A stretch of 64,000 nt of DNA. It comes from Parvularcula sp038749595. GTDB taxonomy: Bacteria > Pseudomonadota > Alphaproteobacteria > Caulobacterales > Parvularculaceae. Shown here piece after piece: positions 63,580 through 64,000 of this stretch. The stretch is taken from positions 28,099-92,098 of the forward strand of contig JBCDHW010000012.1 in assembly GCA_038749595.1 (NCBI GenBank). The letters run 5' to 3'. The position numbers and the translations under genes are program-made. Within the stretch, counting starts at the first letter, position 1. Each line of letters begins with the position of its first letter. The notes beneath the pieces are model-generated. The model was not told the DNA's origin. It searched no databases and was given only the letters and a program-made list of their open reading frames with translations.

Positions 63580-63863
63580 TGAGGGAAAAATCAGCGTCTG
63601 CTCTGTTTTGGCTCGGTTTTTTATGGCTAATTCTGGTCGTTGGCTGGACGTCCTACTTAAACATCGAATGGCTTTCTGATGGGCGATATTCTGTGCTTGC
63701 TCCGATTATGATTGGCTTATACGGCGCGCCTTCAGCGCTACTCGTGATCGTGTCGCAGTTGCTCCAGTTTGAATGGAAAAGGGTCCTCCTTTATTTTGCT
63801 TTTATCGCTTTAATAGTGGTTGCACTCATATATCTTGACGTAGACCACAGTGGCTTTGGCTAG
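63579..63863 (+). CDS. small membrane protein, likely second immunity gene
   Basis: A 94-residue protein with about three membrane helices (residues about 8-25, 40-62 and 68-86). Its ATG overlaps the stop of the lipase-like tail as TAATG. Position and size suit an immunity protein; a membrane immunity protein would fit a toxin attacking membranes or periplasm. GC is low compared with core genes. Its stop codon is 1 base before the stop of the opposite-strand transposase gene, so its 3' end may have been altered by the IS insertion. Confidence 0.65.
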   Translation: MREKSASALFWLGFLWLILVVGWTSYLNIEWLSDGRYSVLAPIMIGLYGAPSALLVIVSQLLQFEWKRVLLYFAFIALIVVALIYLDVDHSGFG

Positions 63864-63864
63864 G

Positions 63865-64000
63865 TCACCGACTCATAAAGCGGATACAGATGCGTGATGC
63901 TGCGAGTTTGACGAGGGCGAGATAGTTGTCGTCGTGTTTTTCGTATCGTGTGGCGACGGCTCTGAAGTGTTTGAGCTTGCAGAAGAACCGCTCGACGACG
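63865..64000 (-). mobile_element. IS5-family transposase, C-terminal part (runs off the window)
   Basis: On the minus strand the last 44 codons read VVERFFCKLKHFRAVATRYEK and end IRFMSR before a TGA at 63865-63867. The R-x-x-VERxF...LKxFRxxATRYEK pattern is the C-terminal end of IS5-type DDE transposases. The rest of the element lies beyond the window end, so its length, ends and intactness cannot be judged. It faces the immunity gene tail to tail. Confidence 0.85.

Overview
The window is a contiguous piece of an alphaproteobacterial chromosome, dense with genes and mostly GC-rich. The placement rests on several alphaproteobacterial signatures: an miaB-phoH-(SDR)-ybeY-corC-lnt-XRE cluster, a DUF3576-leuS-lptE-holA block, sdhC-D-A and sdhB, ZapE and Mdh in one neighbourhood, and a CC0125/CC1285-type lipoprotein. 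A marine Parvularculales-, Hyphomonadaceae- or Rhodobacterales-like organism is plausible, but I cannot fix the genus from sequence alone.

Bases 1-12150 (minus strand) hold metK with a palindromic site resembling a SahR operator, a large putA, an XRE regulator, then the envelope/RNA-maintenance cluster lnt, corC-like, ybeY, an inserted SDR gene, phoH and miaB, and a TspO-like membrane protein. Bases 12290-18240 hold an MscS channel, a PEP-mutase-like enzyme, an OmpR-type response regulator, a divergent yggS/thiE-like pair and a porin. Bases 18426-24470 form one tightly overlapping plus-strand operon (DUF3576 lipoprotein, leuS, lptE, holA, trmD, rplS) ending in a clear intrinsic terminator. 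Bases 24489-35172 hold a short membrane protein with a stomatin-like tail, a VOC protein, an M28 peptidase and an esterase, a sulfotransferase, GNAT, mdh, a DUF2946/outer-membrane pair that looks metal-related, an AGCS symporter, a membrane protein and zapE. Bases 35199-43000 hold a threonine/serine dehydratase, an EamA transporter and a succinate dehydrogenase locus in which three unrelated genes separate sdhA from sdhB. Bases 43002-55051 hold typA, an S33-type hydrolase, tdk, a DUF2721 protein, ypfJ, a YfiR-like periplasmic protein translationally coupled to a CHASE8-like hybrid histidine kinase, a MATE exporter and a lipoprotein.

From the tRNA-Ser(CGA) at 55202 to the window end the character changes: AT-richer spacers, unrecognised genes and a polymorphic-toxin locus. 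A Sec-exported RHS/YD-repeat protein of 1825 residues ends in a variable His/Asp-rich toxin-like tail and is followed directly by a likely immunity gene. Behind it lies a displaced ('orphan') copy of the RHS core tip carrying a different, lipase-like tail and its own small membrane immunity candidate. The orphan core has an in-frame stop brought in by a short palindromic insertion, a mutated DHLGTP motif, and a tail with a GYSLG serine elbow but no histidine at all. The end of an IS5-type transposase abuts the last immunity gene. This locus is the most interesting part of the window: a toxin-switching cassette array, partly decayed, with a 47-bp perfect repeat placed exactly where recombination would swap toxin tails.
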